From Gammaproteobacteria bacterium (GTDB taxonomy: Bacteria > Pseudomonadota > Gammaproteobacteria > Xanthomonadales > Xanthomonadaceae): a stretch of 12,971 nt of DNA. The stretch is from assembly GCA_030431185.1 (NCBI GenBank), contig JAUIJO010000071.1, positions 1-12,971 of the forward strand. Direction: 5' to 3'. Made by a program: the position numbers and the translations under genes. This document shows, piece by piece, positions 7,987 to 12,971 of the stretch; the stretch's first letter is position 1, and every line of letters starts with the position of its first letter. The notes under the pieces were generated by a model. The model searched no databases. It worked only from the letters and a program-made list of their open reading frames with translations, and had not been told where the DNA came from.

Positions 7987-9162
7987 TCAGCGCTCCTGCG
8001 CGGGGACGCGGGTAGCGGGGGCGCTGTCGGCCCCCGTCGCGCCGGGGCGTACCGGTCGATTGTCGCGGTCGACGGGCGCCACCACCTGCCCGTCCCGCAA
8101 CAGGTGGCCACCGGCGGCGACGACCCACTCGTCCGGCGCCAGGCCCCCGGTGATCGCGACGCGGCTGGCCCCGTAACGGCCGACGCCGACGGTCCGGCGC
8201 TCCAGCTTCGAACTCACCGGGTCGACCACGTATACCGAGGGGGTGCCATCGACCTCGAGCAGGGCCGCCATCGGCACCGTCAACGCCTCGCCACCGCTGC
8301 GATCGAGGTACACGCGCGCACTCTGGCCGAGTTCGACGGCGTCGGTGGCCGCGTCCACGGCGACGCGCGCCGCGAAGGTGCGCGATGCCGGGTCGGCGGC
8401 CGGCGAGACCTCACGGATGGTGCCCGGCCAGCGCTTGCCCGGTGCCGACCACAGGCTCACTTCCACGGCCATGCCCGGCTTGACCTGCTCGATCGCGCCC
8501 TCGGGTACCGCGAACGCGACCTCGCGCGGGCCGTCCACCGCCAGGGTGAAGATGGCCTGGCCCGCCGCGACCACCTGGCCGGCCTCGGCCTGGCGCGCCG
8601 CGATCACGCCGTCGGCGGGCGCCCGCAGCTGCGTGTAGTCCGCCTGGTTGTTGGCGACATCGAGCTCCGCCCGCGCCGCGGTGACCTGGCCCTGCGCGGC
8701 GGTGGCCGCCGCGTTCTGGGCGTCGATCGCCGACCGGCTCACGAGCCGGTCCTCGCCCAGCTTGGCGACGCGCGCCTGGTCGGCCCGTGCCCGCGACAGC
8801 TCGGCCTCCGCGGCCGCCAGTTGCGCGCGCGCGGCCCTTGCCCGGGCGGCGTAGTCGTCGCCGTCGAGGATGGCCAGCACCTGGCCTTTCTCGACGCGAT
8901 CGCCGATATCGACCCGACGCTCGACCAGGTTGCCGCCGACCCGGAACGCCAGCGGGCTTTCCTCCCGAGCGCGCACTTCACCGGCGAACGCGTCGTCCCC
9001 GGCCTCCCTGGAGACGGGCTGCGCCACGAGGACCGGCCGCGCGGCGTCGGCGGGGACGTCGCCACCGCCACACCCCGACAGGGACAGCAGGGCGGCGGCG
9101 AACACCATGGCACGCAAGGCGCTGGCGACGCCGGACGCAGGGCGGGGAGGCATGTATGGCAT
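7987..9162 (-). CDS. RND efflux periplasmic adaptor (membrane fusion) lipoprotein
   Basis: Periplasmic adaptor that links the RND permease to an outer-membrane channel. The 391-residue product starts with a lipoprotein signal peptide: hydrophobic segment at about 16-30 and lipobox LSGC with lipidated Cys31. Then come the first lipoyl half (about 66-103, with VGGNLVERRVDIGDRVEKGQ), an Ala/Arg-rich alpha-helical hairpin (about 104-177), the second lipoyl half (178-210), a beta-barrel domain (about 213-285) and the membrane-proximal domain (to about 365), followed by a Pro/Ala-rich tail. The hairpin is short, as in many AcrA/MexA-like adaptors. ATG 9162 is preferred because AAGG stands 7 bases upstream; ATG at 9153 is an alternative. 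It is first in an operon with the permease and divergent from tetR. Confidence 0.93.
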   Translation of the reverse strand: MPYMPPRPASGVASALRAMVFAAALLSLSGCGGGDVPADAARPVLVAQPVSREAGDDAFAGEVRAREESPLAFRVGGNLVERRVDIGDRVEKGQVLAILDGDDYAARARAARAQLAAAEAELSRARADQARVAKLGEDRLVSRSAIDAQNAAATAAQGQVTAARAELDVANNQADYTQLRAPADGVIAARQAEAGQVVAAGQAIFTLAVDGPREVAFAVPEGAIEQVKPGMAVEVSLWSAPGKRWPGTIREVSPAADPASRTFAARVAVDAATDAVELGQSARVYLDRSGGEALTVPMAALLEVDGTPSVYVVDPVSSKLERRTVGVGRYGASRVAITGGLAPDEWVVAAGGHLLRDGQVVAPVDRDNRPVRPGATGADSAPATRVPAQER

Positions 9163-9194
9163 GGATCGACCTTGGGGGAAGATTAATAAACCGA

Positions 9195-9220
9195 CCGGTA
9201 CTGTATAAATATAAAACCGG
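9195..9220. promoter_or_regulatory. 26-bp imperfect palindrome, probable TetR operator
   Basis: The segment starts with CCGGT and ends with ACCGG, and 9 of 13 symmetric positions pair, including an inner TAT/ATA. It also contains ACCGG as direct repeats 22 bp apart (9194 and 9216), about two helical turns, so two dimers on one face is an alternative reading. Location between divergent tetR and pump genes, over candidate promoter hexamers, is typical of TetR-family operators. That this regulator binds it is inference. Confidence 0.5.
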
Positions 9221-9228
9221 ATAGTCTA
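9200..9228 (-). promoter_or_regulatory. candidate sigma70 promoter of the efflux operon
   Basis: On the minus strand TAGACT (9228-9223) and TACAGT (9205-9200) match the -35 and -10 consensus at 4 of 6 positions each with an exact 17-base spacer. Transcription would start near 9193, giving a leader of about 30 bases. It lies within the AT-rich divergent gap and overlaps the palindrome at 9195-9220. Other AT-rich hexamers nearby (for example TATATT, 9213-9208) could serve instead, so this is a prediction by eye. Confidence 0.4.
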
Positions 9229-9232
9229 GTAT
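9204..9232 (+). promoter_or_regulatory. candidate tetR promoter, possibly giving a leaderless mRNA
   Basis: Two readings are possible. TATAAA at 9210-9215 (5 of 6 to the -10 consensus) would start RNA near 9222, leaving a leader of about 17 bases without a ribosome-binding site. TAGTAT at 9227-9232 (4 of 6), with TATAAA at 9204-9209 as a weak -35 at 17 bases, would place the start at or next to the ATG at 9239, giving a leaderless transcript. The sequence alone does not choose between them. Confidence 0.3.
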
Positions 9233-9238
9233 TGCGTG

Positions 9239-9901
9239 ATGATCAGTTCCGAGCTCCCCCCCAGCAAGCCCTCGGGCCCCGGCCGCCCCAAGGACCCGGC
9301 CAAGCGCGCCGCGATCCTCGAAGCCGCCAAGCGCATGTTCACCCAGCACGGGTTCGACGGCGCCAGCATGGACCAGATCGCCACGGAAGCCGGTGTCTCC
9401 AAGCTGACGGTGTACAGCCATTTCGGCGACAAGGAAGGCCTGTTCGGCGCGGCGGTGAAATCGCATTGCGAGCAGAGCCTGCCGTCGACCCTGTTCCTCG
9501 CCCGCCCGGGCACGCCGCTGCGCGAGCGCTTGCTGGAAATCGCCGAGGCGTTCTACGCGATGATCTCCAGCCCGGAGGCCGTCGCGGGACACCGCATGCT
9601 GTGCTCGCCGCAACTGGCGGAGTCGCCGCTGCCCAGGTTGTTCTGGGAGGCCGGCCCGCAGCGGGTCCAGGATGACTTCGCCGAACTGCTCAAGCGTCGC
9701 ATCGAGGCGGGGGAACTCGTCGTGCCCGACGTGGCCCGCGCCGCGTCGCAGTTCTTCACCCTGCTCAAGGGCGAGCCGCACGCCCAGCTCGTTTTCGGAT
9801 GTTGCCAGCCCGGCCAGGGCGACGTGCAGGCCCACCTCGCGGCGTCGGTGGACATGTTCCTGGACGCCTACACGGCAGGCACCGGGGCGCGGCGCCGCTG
9901 A
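9239..9901 (+). CDS. TetR/AcrR-family transcriptional regulator, probable pump repressor
   Basis: One-component ligand-responsive DNA-binding protein of 220 residues. The N-terminal TetR domain is clear: GRPKDPAKRAAILEAAKRMF (helix 1) at about 15-34, then the helix-turn-helix and following helix, DQIATEAGVSKLTVYSHFGDKEGLF at about 45-69 (given here only to mark the ends). The C-terminal ligand and dimer domain (about 90-210) resembles the AefR-like type, but its ligand cannot be read; it has a Cys-Cys pair at 188-189. Divergent placement 76 bases from the efflux operon suggests it represses that operon and itself. No Shine-Dalgarno precedes the ATG; a GTG directly before it (9236) is an alternative start, and later starts would cut the DNA-binding domain. 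Confidence 0.92.
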   Translation: MISSELPPSKPSGPGRPKDPAKRAAILEAAKRMFTQHGFDGASMDQIATEAGVSKLTVYSHFGDKEGLFGAAVKSHCEQSLPSTLFLARPGTPLRERLLEIAEAFYAMISSPEAVAGHRMLCSPQLAESPLPRLFWEAGPQRVQDDFAELLKRRIEAGELVVPDVARAASQFFTLLKGEPHAQLVFGCCQPGQGDVQAHLAASVDMFLDAYTAGTGARRR

Positions 9902-9917
9902 ACCGGCCATGTGTAGT

Positions 9918-9941
9918 GGTGACTTATGGCACTAAATCACC
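9918..9941. repeat. short inverted repeat between tetR and the PCMT-like gene
   Basis: Arms GGTGACTTA and TAAATCACC pair at 8 of 9 positions around a 6-base centre (TGGCAC), 17 bases after the tetR stop and about 100 bases before the next start. As RNA it would be a weak hairpin with no T-tract, so an operator-like protein-binding site is as likely as a terminator. The rest of the 142-base gap shows only a possible -10 element. Confidence 0.35.
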
Positions 9942-10007
9942 TGCCTCGATGCCGCCATCCTGACCACTCGCGGGACCTCCCCCGCCGCCGCGTGCCGGCC
10001 CGTCGAT

Positions 10008-10013
10008 TAGAAT
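10008..10013 (+). promoter_or_regulatory. candidate -10 element for the pcm-like/tolC operon
   Basis: TAGAAT matches the -10 consensus at 5 of 6 positions and stands 30 bases before the ATG at 10044, a suitable distance for a short leader. No recognisable -35 hexamer lies 16-18 bases upstream, where the sequence is G+C only, so the promoter may be weak or activator-dependent, or lie elsewhere. Confidence 0.35.
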
Positions 10014-10043
10014 ACGGGGCTGACCGCGTGATACGAGAACGAC

Positions 10044-10721
10044 ATGACGACGATGGACTACGCCAAGGCACGTGAACTGATGGTCGAACAGCAGGTTCGG
10101 CCGTGGGACGTGCTCGACCCCCGCATCCTGGGCGTGCTTTCGGCGCTTCCGCGCGAGGCGTTCGTGGACGAGCCGCACCGGAAGCTCGCGTACTCCGACG
10201 TTCCGCTCCCGCTGGGACACGGCGAATTCATGATGAAGCCGGTGCTCGAAGGCCGCAGCCTGCAGTCGCTGGATGTCCAGGTCGGCGAGAGCGTGCTGGA
10301 GATCGGCACCGGCAGCGGTTTCCTGACCGCCTGCCTGGGCCGCCTCGGCCGCGAGGTCGTCAGCATCGAGCGCCATGCCGACCTCGCCGCGTCCGCGCGT
10401 GCGCGACTGGTCGAGCAGGGCGTCAACAACGCCAGCGTGGTCCATGCGGACGCCTTCGCCTGGGACAACAGCCGGCGCTTCGACGCGATCTGCGTCACCG
10501 GGGCCGTCGATGGCATCCCGGAGCGATTCCTGCACTGGCTGGCGCCGGGCGGCCGCATGTTCGTGATCCGCGGCCGCTCGCCGGCGATGGAGGCGGTGCG
10601 GGTCACCTCGGCCCAGGGCGATGCATGCAACGACGTCAACGCCGCGCGCATCGAATCGTTGTTCGAGATCGACCTCCCCTATCTCGTGGGCGCCGCGCCC
10701 GCGCCAACCTTCGAGTTCTAA
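10044..10721 (+). CDS. PCMT-like SAM-dependent methyltransferase (protein-L-isoaspartate O-methyltransferase family)
   Basis: A 225-residue cytoplasmic protein of the PCMT family. Seen: the N-terminal QQVRPWDVLDPRIL block (17-29), PREAFVDEP (36-44), a Rossmann SAM-binding motif I VLEIGTGSG (84-92) with an acidic motif II residue E109, and a late APGGRMFVI strand (167-175). Classical repair enzymes carry a GQTIS-type active-site loop before motif I; here the corresponding stretch is GHGEFMMKP (58-66) with no Ser or Thr, so repair of isoaspartate is doubtful and a different substrate, or a lost activity, is possible. Start ATG 10044 has weak GAGA 5 bases upstream; ATG 10053 is an alternative and removes only three residues. 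It precedes tolC by 17 bases, probably as one operon; I recall similar pairings in other Proteobacteria. Automatic annotation would likely call it pcm. Confidence 0.88.
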   Translation: MTTMDYAKARELMVEQQVRPWDVLDPRILGVLSALPREAFVDEPHRKLAYSDVPLPLGHGEFMMKPVLEGRSLQSLDVQVGESVLEIGTGSGFLTACLGRLGREVVSIERHADLAASARARLVEQGVNNASVVHADAFAWDNSRRFDAICVTGAVDGIPERFLHWLAPGGRMFVIRGRSPAMEAVRVTSAQGDACNDVNAARIESLFEIDLPYLVGAAPAPTFEF

Positions 10722-10727
10722 AGGAAA

Positions 10728-10733
10728 AAGGAA
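10728..10733 (+). promoter_or_regulatory. Shine-Dalgarno of tolC
   Basis: AAGGAA lies 5 bases before ATG 10739, with a second AAGGA copy at 10721-10725. It supports the choice of 10739 as start over the long open frame that continues upstream through the methyltransferase gene in another frame. Confidence 0.7.
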
Positions 10734-10738
10734 CCCGC

Positions 10739-12157
10739 ATGATCCGCCGCCCCCTCGTTCTCGCCCTCGCCTTCGTGCTGGCTCCCTCGCTGGCATCGGC
10801 CGAAGACCTGATGCAGACCTACGAGCTGGCACGCGCCGGCGACCCGCAGTTCTCCGCGGCCGAATCCAACCGCCTCGCCACGCGCGAAGGCGCGGTGCAG
10901 GCCCGCGCGGCGATGCTCCCGCAGCTGGACGGGACGGCCACGCTCAGCCGCAGCAAGACCGAAGGGCCGTCGACCCAGACGCAGCTCGACCCTTCGACCG
11001 GCGACTTCATCGAATACAGCGGCGACATCGAAACCGAAGTGACCACGCGCCGCTACGGGGTCGACCTCAGCCAGATGATCTACGACCGCTCCCGCTTCAC
11101 CACGCTCAGCAGCCAGAAGGCCCTGAGCATGGCGAGTGATTTCCAGCTGCAGTCGGCGGGCGACAACCTGATCACCCGCACCTCGGCGGCCTACTTCACG
11201 GTACTCGTGCAACTCGAGACCCTGGCCGCCGCGCAGGCCGCCGAAGATGCCGCCAAGAAGCAGTTCGACTACGCCGACAAGCGCCTGGAAGTGGGCCTGG
11301 CGCCGATCACCGATGTCTACGAGGCACGGGCCCAGTACGAAAGCGCGCGTGCGATCACCATCCTGAGCCGCAACACGCTGGAGGACGCCTACCAGGCGTT
11401 GGCCGAGATCACCGGCCAGCCGGTCCGCGACCTCAAGGGACTGCCGAAGGACTTCCAGCCGGCCTTGCCGAACGCGCTGAGCGCCGACGACTGGGTGCAG
11501 ACGGCGCTCGAGAACAACCCCGCCCTGCAGGCCAAGGAGTACCAGCTCGAGTCGGCCGAGGCGGACGTGGGCACGGCCCGCGCCGGGCATTGGCCGTCGC
11601 TGTACCTCAACGGCAGCTACGGCGACGACAGCCAGTGGGGCGATCGCACGTTCAGCAGCGACGGCCTGGGCTCGGTCAACAACCCCATCGACAGCGAAAG
11701 CCGCGGGCCCCAGGTCGGCATCACCCTGCGCGTGCCGATCTACGCCGGTGGCGGCATCCAGTCCGGCGTACGCCAGGCACTGGCGCGTCGCGACGTGGTC
11801 CAGGACGAGCTCGTCCAGCAGCGCCGTGCGCTGGAGCGCAACGCCCGCAACGCCTACCAGACCCTGGTCGCCGGCATCAGCGAGGTCGAGGCCCGCCGCC
11901 TCGCCCTGGTCTCCGCGCAGAGCGCCTACGACGCGTCCAACGTCGGCCTGGAAGTCGGCACCCGCACCGTGCTCGACGTCCTGCAGAACCAGCGCACCCT
12001 GTTCGAAGCGCAGCGTGCCTACGCCGAGGCGCGCTACAACTACCTGCAGAGCCGCCTCCTCCTCGAGCAGGCGGCCGGCACGCTGGAGGCCGAGGACGTC
12101 ATGGACGTCAACCGCCTGCTGACGGTCGATGCCGAGGCCGAAGTCCGGTTGGACTGA
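10739..12157 (+). CDS. tolC: TolC-family outer-membrane channel protein
   Basis: Outer-membrane exit duct for tripartite efflux pumps and type I secretion. The 472-residue precursor opens with a Sec signal peptide (RR, hydrophobic core 6-18, ASA at 19-21, predicted cleavage before Glu22). Two internally similar OEP halves follow, at about 23-225 and 250-450, each with long coiled-coil helices: GLAPITDVYEARAQYESAR in the first, and VGTRTVLDVLQNQRTLFEAQ in the second. The beta-strand segments near 62-115 and 285-335 are rich in Gly, Ser, Thr and aromatics, as expected of the barrel. No cysteine was seen. The length and the TolC-type motifs favour TolC over the lipoprotein OprM/NodT type, since there is no lipobox. 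It follows the methyltransferase gene by 17 bases and ends before a strong terminator. It is the likely channel for the divergent pump nearby, and probably for other systems. Confidence 0.94.
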   Translation: MIRRPLVLALAFVLAPSLASAEDLMQTYELARAGDPQFSAAESNRLATREGAVQARAAMLPQLDGTATLSRSKTEGPSTQTQLDPSTGDFIEYSGDIETEVTTRRYGVDLSQMIYDRSRFTTLSSQKALSMASDFQLQSAGDNLITRTSAAYFTVLVQLETLAAAQAAEDAAKKQFDYADKRLEVGLAPITDVYEARAQYESARAITILSRNTLEDAYQALAEITGQPVRDLKGLPKDFQPALPNALSADDWVQTALENNPALQAKEYQLESAEADVGTARAGHWPSLYLNGSYGDDSQWGDRTFSSDGLGSVNNPIDSESRGPQVGITLRVPIYAGGGIQSGVRQALARRDVVQDELVQQRRALERNARNAYQTLVAGISEVEARRLALVSAQSAYDASNVGLEVGTRTVLDVLQNQRTLFEAQRAYAEARYNYLQSRLLLEQAAGTLEAEDVMDVNRLLTVDAEAEVRLD

Positions 12158-12194
12158 GCCTGCGTCCCGGCTTGCCGGACGACGAAGGACCTGG

Positions 12195-12221
12195 AAGAGG
12201 CCGGCGCAAGCCGGCCTTTTT
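12195..12221 (+). terminator. intrinsic terminator of the tolC operon
   Basis: Stem AGGCCGGC/GCCGGCCT around the stable GNRA tetraloop GCAA (12206-12209), followed by TTTT; the preceding AAG can pair with the T-run. It lies 38 bases after the tolC stop. Read from the minus strand the trailing sequence is CTCTTCC, so it is a weak terminator for waaA at best. Confidence 0.88.
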
Positions 12222-12320
12222 CGTACGCGACGTCGGTGGCGCGCCTTCGCACCCCTCGCCTGGCGCGCCGACCGGCCGGGACAGGGCATGCATCGCTGCG
12301 CGCCCCGCTGCGCCGCCACC

Positions 12321-12971
12321 TCAGGGCGTCGGCGGATTCCGTGGCTTGCCGTCCGCGGCGGGCACGGGCGGCAGGGCCGGCTGGATCAGCGCGAGCGTGG
12401 TCGCCAGCGCGCCCCGCCCGGATTCGATGAGCGCGTGCCCGGCTTCGACCATCCGTTCGCATTCCGCCGGCGAATCCAGCAGGGCCAACAGCTCGAGGCC
12501 CACGCCGGCCGCGTCCTCGCCGATGCGGATCGCGCCGGCGCGGACGAACAGCCGGGAGATCTCCGCGAAGTTGTGCAGGTGGGGACCGGTCACGATCGCG
12601 GTGCCGGCCGCGGCCGGCTCCAGCAGGTTGTGCCCGCCGATGGCCTGCAGGCTGCCGCCCACGAAGGCGACGTCGGCCGCGGCGTAGAACTGCATCAGTT
12701 CGCCCAGGGTGTCGACCACGAACACCTCGTCGCTGGCCTGCGGCCAGCGTGCGCGCGAACGGGTCGACACCGCGGCGCCCGACATCCGGGCGAGTTCGGC
12801 GACGACCCGGAAACGCTCCGGATGCCTGGGCGCCCAGAGCAGCAGCAGCCCCGGATGGCGCTCGCGCAGGCGACGATGGATCGCCATCACCGCGGCCTCT
12901 TCGTCCTCGTGGGTGCTGGCGGCGATCCACACCGGTCCACCGCCGCGATGCTGGCGGCACTGGGCGGCGAA
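12321..12971 (-). CDS. waaA: 3-deoxy-D-manno-octulosonic acid (Kdo) transferase, C-terminal half
   Basis: Transfers Kdo from CMP-Kdo to lipid IVA, the first inner-core step of LPS synthesis, at the cytoplasmic face of the inner membrane. The frame is open to the window edge, and the 216 residues present are the C-terminal GT-B domain, about half of the usual length near 430. Diagnostic blocks: PVWIAASTHEDEEA right at the edge (12902-12935 region), the FVVDTLGELMQFYAAADVAFVGGSL stretch (described by its ends FVVD and GGSL), GGHNLLEPAAAGTAIVTGP, and HNFAEISRLF. A GTG at 12932 is internal, not the start. It converges with tolC; no clear terminator of its own is visible on the minus strand between 12320 and 12158. 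Also known as kdtA. Its mono- or bifunctionality cannot be judged. Confidence 0.93.
   Translation of the reverse strand, partial: FAAQCRQHRGGGPVWIAASTHEDEEAAVMAIHRRLRERHPGLLLLWAPRHPERFRVVAELARMSGAAVSTRSRARWPQASDEVFVVDTLGELMQFYAAADVAFVGGSLQAIGGHNLLEPAAAGTAIVTGPHLHNFAEISRLFVRAGAIRIGEDAAGVGLELLALLDSPAECERMVEAGHALIESGRGALATTLALIQPALPPVPAADGKPRNPPTP

Noticed and set aside
4493..8128. A 1211-codon minus-strand open frame overlapping the permease in another frame
   Set aside because: Same strand but shifted frame of the RND permease. The composition is Arg/Gly/Pro-rich low complexity, as expected for an off-frame reading of GC-rich codons, and the real frame has all the RND motifs.
4768..9186. A 1472-codon open frame on the plus strand running opposite the efflux operon
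   Set aside because: It is the antisense shadow of two well-recognised genes in high-GC DNA. Its product is rich in Arg, His, Gln, Asp and Gly without domains, and no ribosome site or family motif supports it.
9927..9944. TGGCAC as the -24 element of a sigma54 promoter upstream of the pcm-like gene
   Set aside because: The invariant GC of the -12 element is not at the required distance from GG; the bases there are CC.
10103..10738. An upstream extension of the tolC frame through the methyltransferase gene, suggesting a fusion
   Set aside because: The extension is Arg/Pro/Gly-rich off-frame sequence. The Sec signal peptide and Shine-Dalgarno at 10728-10741 fix the real tolC start at 10739.
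12930..12932. GTG at 12932 (minus) as the start of a short gene
   Set aside because: It falls inside the conserved PVWIAASTHE block of Kdo transferase and the frame stays open to the window edge, so this is a truncated waaA rather than a small gene.
1..12971. Defence islands, CRISPR arrays, prophage or insertion-sequence remains, tRNA/rRNA genes
   Set aside because: Every stretch is accounted for by core genes or short gaps. No spaced repeats, transposase or integrase motifs, or tRNA-like clover-leaf sequences were seen.

Overview
The window reads as chromosomal core DNA of a high-GC (roughly 70 %) gammaproteobacterium. The best fit is the family Xanthomonadaceae/Lysobacteraceae (Lysobacter, Luteimonas, Xanthomonas relatives). 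This rests on protein character and gene order (leuA-leuC-leuD-leuB; a PCMT-like gene next to tolC and waaA) recognised from memory, not on a search. The Kdo transferase, TolC and RND pump show a Gram-negative with an LPS outer membrane. No RNA genes, insertion sequences, phage genes or CRISPR arrays were seen. No stretch longer than about 170 bases lacks a gene.

Layout. (1) Bases 1-4676, plus strand: leucine biosynthesis genes leuA (5' end cut off), leuC, leuD and leuB, overlapping by 4, 4 and 11 bases, so almost certainly one translationally coupled operon. (2) Bases 4677-4821: a convergent gap with two strong hairpins. (3) Bases 4822-9162, minus strand: a two-gene efflux operon, a lipoprotein periplasmic adaptor followed after 6 bases by a 1052-residue RND inner-membrane permease. 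(4) Bases 9163-9238: a short, AT-rich (about 35 % GC over 9181-9240) divergent promoter region holding a 26-bp imperfect palindrome. (5) Bases 9239-9901, plus strand: a TetR/AcrR-family regulator, presumably the local repressor of the pump. (6) Bases 10044-12157, plus strand: a PCMT-like methyltransferase followed by tolC, closed by a textbook intrinsic terminator at 12195-12221. (7) Bases 12321-12971, minus strand: the C-terminal half of waaA (kdtA), cut by the window end.

How the genes fit together. The leu genes convert 2-ketoisovalerate and acetyl-CoA to 2-ketoisocaproate, the leucine precursor. The adaptor and permease lack their own outer-membrane channel gene, and tolC, about 1.6 kb away in a separate transcription unit, is the obvious candidate partner. 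The TetR protein probably binds the palindrome between itself and the pump and is released by a pump substrate. tolC and waaA both serve the outer membrane.

I found no clearly new multi-gene system; the window is mostly ordinary core metabolism plus an efflux locus. The points most worth a second look are the PCMT-like protein, which lacks the usual active-site motif but is tightly linked to tolC, the palindromic divergent promoter with a possibly leaderless tetR, the Arg-for-Lys change in the permease proton relay, and the paired hairpins between leuB and the pump operon.
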